This document shows positions 45,116 through 58,299 of a DNA stretch of 64,000 bases, one piece after another (the first letter of the stretch is position 1; the number at the start of each line of letters is the position of its first letter). A program made the translations under genes and the position numbers. Under the pieces are notes generated by a model. The model was not told the origin of the DNA, ran no database searches, and saw only the letters and a list, made by a program, of their open reading frames with translations. This stretch comes from Loktanella fryxellensis (GTDB lineage Bacteria; Pseudomonadota; Alphaproteobacteria; Rhodobacterales; Rhodobacteraceae), in NCBI RefSeq assembly GCF_900110065.1, contig NZ_FOCI01000002.1, positions 62,001-126,000 of the forward strand, read 5' to 3'.

Positions 45116-46222
45116 GTGACCGGACTGACCGTTGCGCGGCTGCAGGTGTCGCACTTCCGTTCCCATCTGGGGGCGGTTGTCGTGGCCGACGGTCGGCCTG
45201 TGGCGATCCACGGGCCGAACGGGGCCGGCAAGACCAATCTGCTGGAAGCGGTGTCGCTGCTGTCGCCGGGGCGCGGATTCAGGCGGGCCGGGCCGGACGA
45301 TCTGGTGCGCCGGCCAGAGGCGCTGGGCTGGCGCGTCTTTGCCGAGGTGACGGACGGCCGGGCCCTGACCGAGATCGTCACCGGGGCCGAGGCGGGGGCG
45401 GCGCGCAGCGTGCAGATCGACGGCAAGGCGGCGACGCAGACGGCGCTGGCGTCCATCCTGCGGGTGCTGTGGCTTGTGCCCGCCATGGACCGGCTATGGA
45501 TCGAAGGGGCCGATGGGCGCAGGCGGTTCCTTGACCGAGCGACGCTGAGTTTCGTGCCGGACCATGCCGAGGCCACCTTGCGCTATGACAAGGCGATGCG
45601 CGAACGCAACCGGCTGTTGAAGGACGGTGTGCGCGATCCGCATTGGTATGCGGCGCTGGAGGACGCGATGGCGGTGGCGGGGGCCGTGGTGCAGGGCAAC
45701 CGGCGCACGGCGGTGGCGGCGCTGACGGCGGCGCAGGCGGGGGCGGCGACGGTGTTTCCCACCGCGACGCTGACGCTGGTGGACCCTGCCGATGCCGAGG
45801 GGGCCGATGCGCTGCGCGATGCCTATGCCAGGGGCCGCGCCCGCGATCTGGCGGCGGGGCGGACCCTGTCGGGGCCGCACCGCAGCGATCTGGAGGCGAT
45901 CTATGCGGACAAGGGCGTGGCCGCCCGCGATTGTTCGACGGGAGAGCAGAAGGCGTTGCTGATCAGCCTGATCCTGGCCAATGCGCGCGCGCTGGCAGCA
46001 GCGACGGGGCGCGCGCCGGTGCTTTTGCTGGACGAGGTGGCGGCGCATCTCGACACGGCGCGGCGGGCGGCGCTCTATGACGAGATCTGTGCGCTTGGGG
46101 CACAGGCCTGGATGACGGGGACCGAGCGGGCATTGTTCGACACGCTGGGCAATCGTGCGCAGTATCTGAGCGTGACCGACGCGGGCGGCACCTCGACCGT
46201 CACGGCGGAGGAGGTCCCATGA
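45116..46222 (+). CDS. recF: Recombination protein RecF
   Basis: 368-residue SMC-like ATPase that loads RecA at gaps. Walker A GPNGAGKT (33-40), signature CSTGEQKALLISLILANARAL, Walker B VLLLDEVAAHLD. GTG start at 45116. Its stop overlaps the GNAT gene. Confidence 0.95.
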   Translation: MTGLTVARLQVSHFRSHLGAVVVADGRPVAIHGPNGAGKTNLLEAVSLLSPGRGFRRAGPDDLVRRPEALGWRVFAEVTDGRALTEIVTGAEAGAARSVQIDGKAATQTALASILRVLWLVPAMDRLWIEGADGRRRFLDRATLSFVPDHAEATLRYDKAMRERNRLLKDGVRDPHWYAALEDAMAVAGAVVQGNRRTAVAALTAAQAGAATVFPTATLTLVDPADAEGADALRDAYARGRARDLAAGRTLSGPHRSDLEAIYADKGVAARDCSTGEQKALLISLILANARALAAATGRAPVLLLDEVAAHLDTARRAALYDEICALGAQAWMTGTERALFDTLGNRAQYLSVTDAGGTSTVTAEEVP

Positions 46223-46754
46223 TCCGCATCGACGCGATCACCGAGATGCGTCTGACCCCGGCGCAGGACCGGGCGATCGGCGCGCTGCTGGACGTGGCGT
46301 TCGTGGATGCGGGTTTCGGCGGGCGGTCGTTTCACAAGCAGCACCACCATCTGCGGATTGTGGCGCAGGACGGCGCCGGTGGCATCGTGGGCCATATCGC
46401 GCTGTTGCTGCGGGTGATCCGGGTGGGCGACCGCCTGACCCCGATCGTCGGCGTGGCCGAGGTGGCGACGCATCCCGACAACCGGGGACAGGGCATCGCC
46501 GGCGCGATGCTGACCCGCGCCATCGTGGACGCGCGGTCATCGCTGGCGGAGTTCATGGTGCTGTTCGGCCATCGCCCGATCTATGCGGGGCACGGGTTCC
46601 GGCGTGCGGCCAATCCGTTGACCTACCTGCAACTTGACGGCGCGCGCAGCGGCGGCGTGGTGCAGCGCAGGGACGACACCCTGATGATCCTGCCGCTGGG
46701 TGACGTGGTCTGGCCCGACGACGCCCCCGTCGATCTGGTGGGGCATATCTTCTG

Positions 46755-46755
<1 letters not shown>
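46219..46755 (+). CDS. GNAT-family N-acetyltransferase
   Basis: 178 residues. Acetyl-CoA binding motif VGVAEVATHPDNRGQGIAGAMLTRA (motif A within it, about 77-100). Start overlaps the recF stop (ATGA), stop overlaps the LysE start (TGATG). Substrate unknown. Confidence 0.8.
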
Positions 46756-49872
<3,117 letters not shown>

Positions 49873-49875
49873 GCG

Positions 49876-50745
49876 ATGGGCGACCGGCCATTCAGCCGCC
49901 GTATGGTCCGGCTGGCCGCCCTGCTGGCCGGGCCGTCGCGGGCGCACCGGCAGGACCTGTGGCCGTACTTGGCGATCGCCCGCGACAGCGGGGAGGTACG
50001 CTGGCGGGGCAAGCCGTTGCTGACGCTCGTGCCGCCGTCCGCACTGATGCCACAGCAGGCCGGTCAGCTTGCAATCGTCGGCAGCGGTCCGTCGCTGGCC
50101 GCCCAGCACCCGGAGCGTTTGCCACCCCGGACGGCGATCCTCGTGAACGGCGCTGCCAGTCTGTCAGACCAAGTGTCGCCATTGGCCGTCGCGGTCGAGG
50201 ACGAGCGTTTCGTCTTTCGCCACATCGCCATGCTGGCCCGGCTGCCGTCCACCCTGCCGTGGATGCTGTCGCCGGCTGCCCTGCGGGCGGTGGCAGAGCG
50301 CGACCCGAACCTGCTGCGCAGGCGTGCCGTTGCGCTGATCGACAACCTCGCAAAGCCTGTGAACGCACCGCGACGCAGGCTGGATGACCGCGTGTTGGAC
50401 GGTGTCCTGTGCAGGGACGGACAGGCGGCCCTCAGTCGCGACCCGGATCGCGGTGTGGTCATCGTGGGCACGGTCGCATTCTCGGCGCTGCAGATCGCGC
50501 TGGCCGCGCGACCCCACCACATCCTGTTGGCGGGGATCGACCTGACCAACGCGGCGACCCCGCGGTTCTACGAAACTGCTGGCGACACCGCGTCATCCGG
50601 CATCATCGCCGGGCTGGACCGCATCCTTGCGGGTTTCGCACTAGCCCGTGACGTGGCGCGTAATGCGGACATGGGGCTGCGCTGCGCATCGCCCGTCTCG
50701 GCCCTGCTCGACCTTGGCATTCCGTTCGACGACAGCCTGTCCTGA
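49876..50745 (+). CDS. Uncharacterised protein with GSGPSL motif (DUF115/MptE-like)
   Basis: 289 residues, soluble. IVGSGPSLAAQHPE (67-80) resembles the nucleotide-binding turn of DUF115 (MptE-like or Maf) and CST sialyltransferase-like proteins; AGIDLTNAATPRFYE near residue 225 is the matching downstream loop. Could be a glycosyltransferase or related enzyme. Starts three bases after gyrB. Converges on the SMC-like ATPase gene with three bases between stops. Confidence 0.55.
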   Translation: MGDRPFSRRMVRLAALLAGPSRAHRQDLWPYLAIARDSGEVRWRGKPLLTLVPPSALMPQQAGQLAIVGSGPSLAAQHPERLPPRTAILVNGAASLSDQVSPLAVAVEDERFVFRHIAMLARLPSTLPWMLSPAALRAVAERDPNLLRRRAVALIDNLAKPVNAPRRRLDDRVLDGVLCRDGQAALSRDPDRGVVIVGTVAFSALQIALAARPHHILLAGIDLTNAATPRFYETAGDTASSGIIAGLDRILAGFALARDVARNADMGLRCASPVSALLDLGIPFDDSLS

Positions 50746-50748
50746 CGA

Positions 50749-53700
50749 CTATGCCGCCGGGATATCGATGACGCGCAGACCGGCGATGGCGTCGCGCGCC
50801 AGATCGACCAGATGCCGGTGGTGCGTGAACAGGATCACCTGACCGCGCTGCCCCATTTCACCCGCCAGACGGATCGCGGCCTGTGCACGGTCGTCGTCGA
50901 AGGTCTCATGGATGTCGTCGGTCACGAACGGCAACGGGCCGTTGCGGGCGATGAAATCCGCATGCCCTGCGATCCGCAGCGCCAGATACAACTGCCCGCG
51001 CGTGCCCGTGGACATGGCGTCGACCGCCACATGCGCACCATGGCCGCCGCGTACGCCGATCAGGCGCTCCGTCCGGCCCATCTGCTGCGTATCCAGCCCG
51101 GACCATTCGCCACCGGTCATCGCGGTAAAGGCCGCTTCCGAGGCCTGCAGCAGCGTTCCGCGCCGGTCACGCCGGAACCGCCGCAAGGCACCGCGAGCGA
51201 TCATCAATCCCAGCATCTGGGTCGCTTGCGCGCGTGCTGCATCGCCAAGCGTTTCCAGCATCGTGGCGCGGTCCTGCTGCAACGCCGCCGCCCCGTCGCG
51301 CGACAGGGCCTGATCCAGCAACAGACGCGCCGTCGTCAGGCGCGCCATCGCGGCCTCGTGCGCGGCATCGGCAAGGTCCAACGCCTCGATCAGCAGCCCG
51401 CTGCGCAGCGGGTCTGCATCCGCAATCTCGCGTGACAGACCGGCGGGATCGAAGCCTTCTGCGTTGCGCGCCTGTTCGCTGGCCACCGCATCGCGGCTGG
51501 CGCGTAGCGCGTCGCGTCGGACCAGCAGCGCGATTGCATCCTGCGGCGGCGCATCCGTGGTGTCCTGTCCATTCAGCACCTGCGCAATCACGGCGTCGCA
51601 GCCGTCCCGGGTGGCGCTGTGCTGTGCGACCGCCGCCGTCGCAGTGCGGACGTCGTCCTCCAGCGACCGGCGTCGCCGGTCGATGTCCTTGGCGGCGTCC
51701 GCGCGCAGGCGCGCCGCACCGACAATGGCGGTCGGGTCCGCATCCTGCGCCAGTGCCAGCACCGCCACCAAAGGCGCCGTCAGCCGGTGAAAATGATCAA
51801 GGGCCGTGGCAAGGCGACCGATCCGCTGATCCAGATCCGCACGTTCCTGCGTGCGCGCCGCCAGATCGTCCAGTTCGCCGCGCAGCGCCAGAAAGGCATC
51901 GGCGCTCAGCTCACGGCACCACAGGTCGGTCGTGGCGGTCCGATAGGCGTCGTTGGCAGCCTTGGCCTTGTCCGCCGCCTCGATCTGGTCCCGGATCAGG
52001 CCGTTCAGTGTCTGGGCCGCAGCGGCGCGCGCGCGCGCCTGTTCGCCCGATTGGGCCAGTTCGGCGGCGACACGGCGGGCCGTGTGCCACAGCATCCGGT
52101 CCGCACCCACCGTGTGGCCGAGATCGTGCAGAACCGCTACCAGCTGCGCATCGCGGCCGGCCTGCCGCGTGACGGCCTGTGCGACCGCCGCATCCGCGGT
52201 CTGCAATGCCTCTGCCGCCTGTGCCGCGGCCAACAGCGCCGCCCGCCTGTCGCGCAGGGACACCACCGGACTGTCGGGGGCCAGACCCAACCGGTCCGCC
52301 ATCTGCGCCACATCCGTGCGACCATCTGCCAGTGCCGCCGCAGCCAGATCCAGCGCCGCCTTGCGGTGGGTTTCGGTGGCTTCTGCCCGTGCCAGTTCGA
52401 TCCGGCGTTGCGCCAGCTGGACCCGTGCCTCGGCCATGGTCGCATGACGATCCCGCAGATCGTCATGGGTCCGCAGCGTCAGGGCGAAATCGTCAGCCGT
52501 CACAGGGTCCAGCGTATCGCGGTGCACTTGCCACGCCCCGTCGCGCGCGGCCAAGGCCTGCTCCAGCGCCGCATCGGTGACCACGGTGTCCGCGTCGGCC
52601 ATCGCGTCGTCGCGGGCCCGCAGGCTCGCCAACAGCTCTGCCGCCTCGTGCCATGCGCGCGCCGTCGCATCATAGGCCTGCTGCAGCCGGTCATCGGTCA
52701 CGGCCAGTGCCACCAGCGCCGCATCGGGCGGCAGGCCCGTGGCCACCGCCGTGGCCCAGTCCGGCCCCAATCCAAGGGCCGCCGTCCGGGCCGTCAGGGC
52801 CAGCACTGCCGCCTGCGCCTGCAGGGCCGCAAGATCGTCGGTTCCGCGATCCGCTGCCGCAAGGATGGCCGCCAGGGCAGGTGCCGCGTCAGGGACGACC
52901 GGTTCGGGGCCCAGCAGGCTGGCCATGCGGTCGCATTGCGCTGCCAGGCTGGCCCGTTCCCGGTCCGCATCCCGCGCCGCCTGCGCCGATGTCACCAGCC
53001 GGGCCATCCTGTCCCGCGGCATCGACACGTCGTCGGCCCGGGCGTCCGGGCCGGCGATCCGCGTCGCAAGGGCTGCGATGCGTGCATCCAGCGCATCGCG
53101 TCTGCCGCGCAATCCGTCGATGTCCGCCGCCGCCGTCTGCGCACGCGCCTCCAGCTTCTGGCCGTCCTCGAACGTGGCATCCATGACCGTATCGAACAGC
53201 GCCGCGACGGTCGCCCCGTCGGGGTCCGCCGGCAGGTCGGCCAGCGCGGCGGTGGCGGCGTCGCCGGCCTGCCGCGCGGCTGCAATCGCCTGTGCGGCCG
53301 TCGCGCGCCGGGTCAATGCCTCTGTCAGCCGCGCCTCTGCCCCGTGGGGGAGGGTCGGGCCGGAGGGCAGATCCGCCAGTGCGCTGTCGATCTCTGCCAT
53401 CCGCCGGGTCAGGTCGCGCCCCCCATCCGCGGCCCGGCGCAGGGCGCAGGCCTGTTGCGCCGCAGTCCTGTCTGCCCGCGCCGCGACCTCTGCATCCGCC
53501 GCCGCCGCGACGTCCGCCTGCAGCTTGTCCCAGAGCCGGGGGTCCAGCCGTGCGTCCGCGATCTGCGCCTCGATCTCGGCCAGATCCTTCTTGGCTTTCG
53601 CGAGGATGCTGGAACTGGCGCGCTTCTTGTGAAACTTGTCGATCTCTTCTTCGATCGCGTCCAGCTCTGCGGTGATGCCCGACAGGCCGGATGTGCCCGC

Positions 53701-54153
53701 ATGCAGCAACTGCCCAAGGTCGCCCTGCGCCGCCGCAATCTCTGCGCCACCGTCGCGCAAGATTTGATCGTTTAGCGAAAACCGCGTGCGATAGGCCGCC
53801 CGGTCAAGGCCCCACAACAGCGCCGTCAGCCGGTTTTCCTCGACCATGCGGCCCTGTTCGTCGGTCAGCGGTTCCTTGGTGGCCCCCGTGCGGCGCAGGG
53901 TCAGCATCTGATCCTGTGTCTCGATCACGGCACCCACCATCAGCTCCTTGCGGTCGAAGCGAAAGGCGTGGGGATGCTCCCCCTTCGGCAATCCGAACAG
54001 GAAATCGAGCCATCCGGCAAACGCGGTGCTCTTGCCCGCCTCGTTCGGTCCATACACGACCGTGACATCGGGTCCGGCAGGCCGCGCCCCGAAATCGAGC
54101 GCGACATCCGCAAACCGCCCGTAACGGATCAGGTCGAGCCGTCGCAGCCTCAT
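50749..54153 (-). CDS. SMC/Rad50-like ATPase (YhaN-like)
   Basis: 1134 residues. Walker A YGPNEAGKST (34-43), long Ala/Arg-rich coiled coils (about 180-1000) and C-terminal ABC signature STGTRGQLYLALR and Walker B LPFVTDDIHETFDDD (about 1040-1090). Together with the next gene resembles bacterial SbcC/SbcD or Bacillus YhaN/YhaO. Overlaps the nuclease stop by four bases, so co-translated. ATG 54153 begins the conserved MRLRRLDLIRYGRF. Confidence 0.87.
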   Translation of the reverse strand: MRLRRLDLIRYGRFADVALDFGARPAGPDVTVVYGPNEAGKSTAFAGWLDFLFGLPKGEHPHAFRFDRKELMVGAVIETQDQMLTLRRTGATKEPLTDEQGRMVEENRLTALLWGLDRAAYRTRFSLNDQILRDGGAEIAAAQGDLGQLLHAGTSGLSGITAELDAIEEEIDKFHKKRASSSILAKAKKDLAEIEAQIADARLDPRLWDKLQADVAAAADAEVAARADRTAAQQACALRRAADGGRDLTRRMAEIDSALADLPSGPTLPHGAEARLTEALTRRATAAQAIAAARQAGDAATAALADLPADPDGATVAALFDTVMDATFEDGQKLEARAQTAAADIDGLRGRRDALDARIAALATRIAGPDARADDVSMPRDRMARLVTSAQAARDADRERASLAAQCDRMASLLGPEPVVPDAAPALAAILAAADRGTDDLAALQAQAAVLALTARTAALGLGPDWATAVATGLPPDAALVALAVTDDRLQQAYDATARAWHEAAELLASLRARDDAMADADTVVTDAALEQALAARDGAWQVHRDTLDPVTADDFALTLRTHDDLRDRHATMAEARVQLAQRRIELARAEATETHRKAALDLAAAALADGRTDVAQMADRLGLAPDSPVVSLRDRRAALLAAAQAAEALQTADAAVAQAVTRQAGRDAQLVAVLHDLGHTVGADRMLWHTARRVAAELAQSGEQARARAAAAQTLNGLIRDQIEAADKAKAANDAYRTATTDLWCRELSADAFLALRGELDDLAARTQERADLDQRIGRLATALDHFHRLTAPLVAVLALAQDADPTAIVGAARLRADAAKDIDRRRRSLEDDVRTATAAVAQHSATRDGCDAVIAQVLNGQDTTDAPPQDAIALLVRRDALRASRDAVASEQARNAEGFDPAGLSREIADADPLRSGLLIEALDLADAAHEAAMARLTTARLLLDQALSRDGAAALQQDRATMLETLGDAARAQATQMLGLMIARGALRRFRRDRRGTLLQASEAAFTAMTGGEWSGLDTQQMGRTERLIGVRGGHGAHVAVDAMSTGTRGQLYLALRIAGHADFIARNGPLPFVTDDIHETFDDDRAQAAIRLAGEMGQRGQVILFTHHRHLVDLARDAIAGLRVIDIPAA

Positions 54154-55334
54154 CCGCGGCCCGCCGCCCGCGCGAGGCGATGCACCACGGCATCGCGCCC
54201 CTCCGCCATCAGTTCGTCGAGGACGGCATCGCTCAGCACATGGGCCACGTCGCGGGGCAGGGCGCGACGCCAGTCGTCGAGGGCCGCCGCCGCCTCGTCG
54301 CGGACGCCGGGCGATGCGGCATCCTGTTGCATCATCGCCGCCAGATCGGCCAGCACACCGGGCGCGGTGTGCGGTCCGACCTCGCACAGCTGGACGGTTT
54401 CGATGTGCACATCCGGCAGGGCCTCCGCCGCCTGCTCGACCAGCGCGCGGGCATAGGCGCGGTCGCCGGCCAGCGCTGCCGCCCCCGTCAACACCACCCG
54501 TGCCGCAAGCGCGGCATCGGCGGGCCGTGCAGCCAGCAAGGCGTCCGAAATGGCCCGCGCCGCGTCGCCTGCGCCCGCCAGATCGACGGTGACGGTGGCA
54601 AACCGCATCAGGTCGACGGCCAGCGGTGTGGCCCTGATCCCGTCCAGTCCGATGTCGACCAGCGTCACGGACCCGCCGGCCGTTTCGCGGATGCTGCGTC
54701 CCTGCGGAATGCCCGGCATCACCGCAAGACAGGAGTCGCTGCGCCGCTCGAACCGCTGATGGATATGCCCCAACGCCCAATAGTCATAGCCGTGGCCCAG
54801 CAGATCCGCCTCGGCGCAGGGAGCATAGGGATCGTGGTCGGGCGAGCCGCCCAGCGACGTGTGCATCAAACCCAAGTTCACGACACCCGGCGTGGCGCGC
54901 GGATAGCGTGGCAGAAGGCTGTCCTGCACGTGCCGCGTCTCGAACCCGATCCCGTGGATCGCGACACCGGGCAGATCCAGCGTCGGTCGGGCCGCCGTCA
55001 GGACGGTGACCGACGGTCCGATCGGGCCGTAGCGTTCCAGATCCAGCAGCGCATCGTGGTTGCCACGGATCATCACCGCAGGGATACCGGCCCGCCCCAA
55101 CCGCGCAAGTTCCACCACCAGCGCCGCGCGGCTGGTCACATCAACCACACCGCCGTCAAACACGTCGCCCGCCAGCAGCAGCGCCATCACCTCTTCTGCG
55201 ATGGCCAGATCCACGATCCGCGCCAGCACGCTGCGCGACGCATGGCGCAGCGCGCCCGCCAGCAGCGGGTTTTTCAGCGCCTGCGCCCGCAGCGGCGAAT
55301 CGAGGTGCAGGTCGGCGGCATGGAGGAAACGCAT
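54150..55334 (-). CDS. Mre11/SbcD-like nuclease (YhaO-like)
   Basis: 394-residue metallophosphoesterase for DNA repair: HAADLHLDS (5-13), AGDVFDGG (55-62), RGNHDALL (90-97), GHIH (about 205). These are the metal-ligand motifs of Mre11-type nucleases. Start ATG 55334 chosen as the first one with the conserved RFLHAADLHL. Paired with the downstream SMC-like ATPase. Confidence 0.88.
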   Translation of the reverse strand: MRFLHAADLHLDSPLRAQALKNPLLAGALRHASRSVLARIVDLAIAEEVMALLLAGDVFDGGVVDVTSRAALVVELARLGRAGIPAVMIRGNHDALLDLERYGPIGPSVTVLTAARPTLDLPGVAIHGIGFETRHVQDSLLPRYPRATPGVVNLGLMHTSLGGSPDHDPYAPCAEADLLGHGYDYWALGHIHQRFERRSDSCLAVMPGIPQGRSIRETAGGSVTLVDIGLDGIRATPLAVDLMRFATVTVDLAGAGDAARAISDALLAARPADAALAARVVLTGAAALAGDRAYARALVEQAAEALPDVHIETVQLCEVGPHTAPGVLADLAAMMQQDAASPGVRDEAAAALDDWRRALPRDVAHVLSDAVLDELMAEGRDAVVHRLARAAGRG

Positions 55335-55469
55335 CGGCAGACACTCCGTCAGAGCGTCACCATCCGCTGCGCCTTGCCCATGCGCAAGCGCCCTGCGTCG
55401 TCCGGCTGCAAGTATCCGCGCGGCACGGATCAGGCGGGGCCCCCATCGGACCGCTGGCCCCACATGCGA

Positions 55470-55497
55470 ACGGCCCCGGCATCGCTGCCGGGGCCGT
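55470..55497 (-). terminator. Hairpin after pnp
   Basis: ACGGCCCCGGCA-TCGC-TGCCGGGGCCGT, a perfect twelve-base-pair stem 22 bases past the pnp stop. U-run is short (TTCG on the minus strand). Confidence 0.6.
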
Positions 55498-55518
55498 CCA
55501 GTCTCACATCCGCAAGGC

Positions 55519-57651
55519 TCAGGCCTCTGCGGGGGCCTCGGCCATTTCCACGCCGGTGGTCTGGTCGATCATCTTCATCGACAGACGCACCTTGCCGCGG
55601 TCGTCGAAGCCCAAGAGCTTGACCCACACGTCCTGGCCTTCCTTCAGCACATCCGACGGATGGTTCAGGCGGCGGTTCTCGATCTGCGAGACATGCACCA
55701 GACCGTCCTTCTTGCCGAAGAAGTTCACGAAGGCGCCGAAATCGACCAGCTTGACGACGGTGCCCTTGTAGACCTTGCCCTCTTCCGGCTCTGCCACGAT
55801 CGACCAGATCATGTCGTAGGCCTTTTTGATCTTGTCCGCGTCGTTGGATGCGATCTTGATCACGCCATCGTCGTTGATGTCGACCTTGGCACCGGAGACT
55901 TCGACGATCTCGCGGATCACCTTGCCGCCGGATCCGATGACTTCACGGATCTTGTCGGTGGCGATCTGCATCGTCTCGATCTTGGGCGCGTGGACGCTGA
56001 ACTTGCCGGCGCCGGTCAGCGCCTTGCCCATTTCGCCCAGGATGTGCAGACGACCTGCGCGCGCCTGCTCCAGCGCCTTCTTCATGATCTCGGGCGTGAT
56101 GCCTGCGATCTTGATGTCCATCTGCAGCGACGTGATGCCGTTCTCGGTCCCTGCGACCTTGAAGTCCATGTCGCCGAGGTGGTCTTCGTCACCCAGGATG
56201 TCGGACAGCACGGCATAGCTGCCGTCCTCTTCCATCACCAGACCCATGGCCACACCGGCCACGGCGGCCTTCAGCGGCACGCCAGCGTCCATCATGGACA
56301 GCGAACCGCCACAGACCGAAGCCATCGACGACGAGCCGTTCGATTCGGTGATCTCGGACACGATGCGGATGGTGTAGGGGAAGTCGGTCGCGGCGGGCAG
56401 CACGGCCTGCAGCGCACGCCATGCCAGCTTGCCATGACCGATCTCGCGGCGGCCGGGGGAGCCGACGCGGCCCACTTCACCCACCGAATACGGGGGGAAG
56501 TTGTAGTGCAGCATGAAGTTGGTCTTGGTCATGCCGGTCAGTGCGTCGATCATCTGCTCGTCGTCGCCGGTGCCCAGCGTGGTCACGACCAGGCCTTGCG
56601 TCTCGCCACGGGTGAACAGCGCCGACCCGTGGGTGCGGGGCAGGATGCCGACTTCGGACACGATCGGACGGATCTCGTCCAGACGGCGACCGTCGATGCG
56701 GCGACCGTTCTTGACGACGTCACCGCGCAGCACGGCGGATTCCAGCTTTTTCAGCGCGGGGCCGAGGTTGCCGTCTTCCTGCTGCTCTGCGGACAGGGAG
56801 GCGACGATGTCGTCCTTGGCCTGCTGCACGGCGGCGGTGCGTTCCTGCTTGTCGATGATCGCATAGGCGGCGCGCATCTTGTCCTCGCCAGCGGCCTTCA
56901 CGGCGGCGGACAGGGCAGAGTAGTCGGCGGGGGTGAAGTCGAAGGGCTCCTTCGCCGCGTCTTCGGCCAGATCGATGATCAGGTCGATCACCGGCTGGAT
57001 CTGCTCGTGCGCAAAGCTCACGGCGCCCAGCATCTCGTCTTCGGTCAGCTCGTAGGCTTCCGACTCGACCATCATGACCGCGTCCTGCGTGCCCGCGACG
57101 ACCAGATCCAACCGCTGGTTGGCCTTGGACCGCAGGTTCATCATGTCGTCGATTTCGGGGTTCAGGATGTATTCGCCATCGACGAAACCGACGCGGCAGG
57201 CCGCGATCGGACCACGGAACGGCGCGCCGGAGATCGTCAGCGCGGCGGAGGCTGCGATCATCGCGACCATGTCGGGATCGTTGACCATGTCGTGCGACAG
57301 CACGGTGCACATCACCAGCACTTCGTTCTTGAAGCCGGGGACGAACAGCGGGCGGATCGGCCGGTCGATCAGGCGCGCGGTCAGCGTCTCCTTCTCGGTC
57401 GGGCGGGCTTCACGCTTGAAGAAGCCGCCGGGCACCTTGCCGGCTGCGTAGTATTTTTCCTGGTAGTGAACGGTCAGCGGGAAAAAGTCCTGACCGGGCT
57501 TTTGCTTGCGGGCAAAGGTCACGTTCGCCATGACCGAGGTCTCGCCCAGCGTCGCAATGACCGATCCATCGGCCTGACGGGCAACCTTGCCCGTCTCGAG
57601 CGTCAGGGTCTCCTGACCCCACTGCATGGATTTCTTCACTTCATTAAACAT
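55519..57651 (-). CDS. pnp: Polynucleotide phosphorylase
   Basis: 710-residue 3'-5' exoribonuclease. Two RNase PH-type domains (about 10-240 and 310-530), then KH domain [16 protein letters not shown] (about 568-583) and S1 domain [20 protein letters not shown] (about 625-644), acidic end. ATG 57651. The upstream sequence is structured (see 57795-57858) and may carry autoregulation. Confidence 0.97.
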   Translation of the reverse strand: MFNEVKKSMQWGQETLTLETGKVARQADGSVIATLGETSVMANVTFARKQKPGQDFFPLTVHYQEKYYAAGKVPGGFFKREARPTEKETLTARLIDRPIRPLFVPGFKNEVLVMCTVLSHDMVNDPDMVAMIAASAALTISGAPFRGPIAACRVGFVDGEYILNPEIDDMMNLRSKANQRLDLVVAGTQDAVMMVESEAYELTEDEMLGAVSFAHEQIQPVIDLIIDLAEDAAKEPFDFTPADYSALSAAVKAAGEDKMRAAYAIIDKQERTAAVQQAKDDIVASLSAEQQEDGNLGPALKKLESAVLRGDVVKNGRRIDGRRLDEIRPIVSEVGILPRTHGSALFTRGETQGLVVTTLGTGDDEQMIDALTGMTKTNFMLHYNFPPYSVGEVGRVGSPGRREIGHGKLAWRALQAVLPAATDFPYTIRIVSEITESNGSSSMASVCGGSLSMMDAGVPLKAAVAGVAMGLVMEEDGSYAVLSDILGDEDHLGDMDFKVAGTENGITSLQMDIKIAGITPEIMKKALEQARAGRLHILGEMGKALTGAGKFSVHAPKIETMQIATDKIREVIGSGGKVIREIVEVSGAKVDINDDGVIKIASNDADKIKKAYDMIWSIVAEPEEGKVYKGTVVKLVDFGAFVNFFGKKDGLVHVSQIENRRLNHPSDVLKEGQDVWVKLLGFDDRGKVRLSMKMIDQTTGVEMAEAPAEA

Positions 57652-57794
57652 CTATCGTCTTTCATGTAGGGCGCCCGGCGGTCCGGGTCGCCCGTTGACT
57701 GGCGGCCCCATTGCCGCCGACCCCTGTCCTTTGCCTAACGCCGGGGTCTGATGCGTTACGTCACAGATGGCGGGGCCTTACAGGAAAAGCGGCG

Positions 57795-57858
57795 CAAAAG
57801 AAAGCGGACTGTCGCGGGGCGCACCCGCGCCGCAAGTCCGCCCATCGCAACTGCGATG
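57795..57858 (-). ncRNA. Tandem hairpins plus U-run upstream of pnp (leader terminator or small RNA end)
   Basis: On the minus strand: hairpin CATCGCA-GT-TGCGATG (57843-57858), then a two-tier stem with GCGGACT paired to AGTCCGC (57804-57810 with 57835-57841) and CGCGGG to CCCGCG inside, then TTTCTTTTG. That is terminator architecture about 150 bases upstream of pnp and within its expected leader. Whether it ends a small RNA, attenuates pnp or is processed by RNase III is unknown. Confidence 0.45.
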
Positions 57859-58140
57859 CAGGCGTCATGACACAGCCAGCTCGAAGCGCACCGCCGATGC
57901 GAGGAAACAGTCCACACCCACGACCGCTCGCGTGGCGCAGCCCTGCGCGGGTGTGGAAAGTGGCCCTGTTCATGACCTTTGGCCCGTCGAACCCCGCGCT
58001 CTTGCTGGGCGGGTTCATCCGCGACGGTCCGTTATCGGAGGGATTCGGTGTCGCGACGACATTCTCGGTCGCAAACGCACAGGCATCATACGGGATGGCG
58101 GTCGGTCCGGCTGTGCTGATGGCGGCGATGGTCCGTACTG
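57859..58140. other. Intergenic region upstream of the Gre gene
   Basis: No confident gene. A plus-strand frame from ATG 57972 reads MTFGPSNPALLLGGFIRDG and on to GMAVGPAVLMAAMV before losing its hydrophobic character; the hydrophobic reading resumes in the +1 frame at 58141, so a frameshifted small membrane gene is possible. Confidence 0.3.
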
Positions 58141-58299
58141 ATGATCCTCACGATCTACGGTGTGGGATGGTTCACGCTGAATATCCCGATGATGGCCCTG
58201 TTGATCGGCTTACGAGGGATGATCATAGCCATGGTCATGACCCGCCTGTGCCTGCATCGGGTGGAACAACGGGACGGACCGCACGTTCCCATCGCATGA
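58141..58299 (+). CDS. Possible small membrane protein coupled to the Gre gene
   Basis: 52 residues: MILTIYGVGWFTLNIPMMAL, then a helix LLIGLRGMIIAMVMTRLCL and a short polar tail ending HVPIA. The TGA at 58297-58299 overlaps the Gre ATG (ATGA), the usual sign of translational coupling. Ribosome site is weak. Could instead be the 3' end of a frameshifted gene starting at 57972. Confidence 0.38.
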   Translation: MILTIYGVGWFTLNIPMMALLIGLRGMIIAMVMTRLCLHRVEQRDGPHVPIA

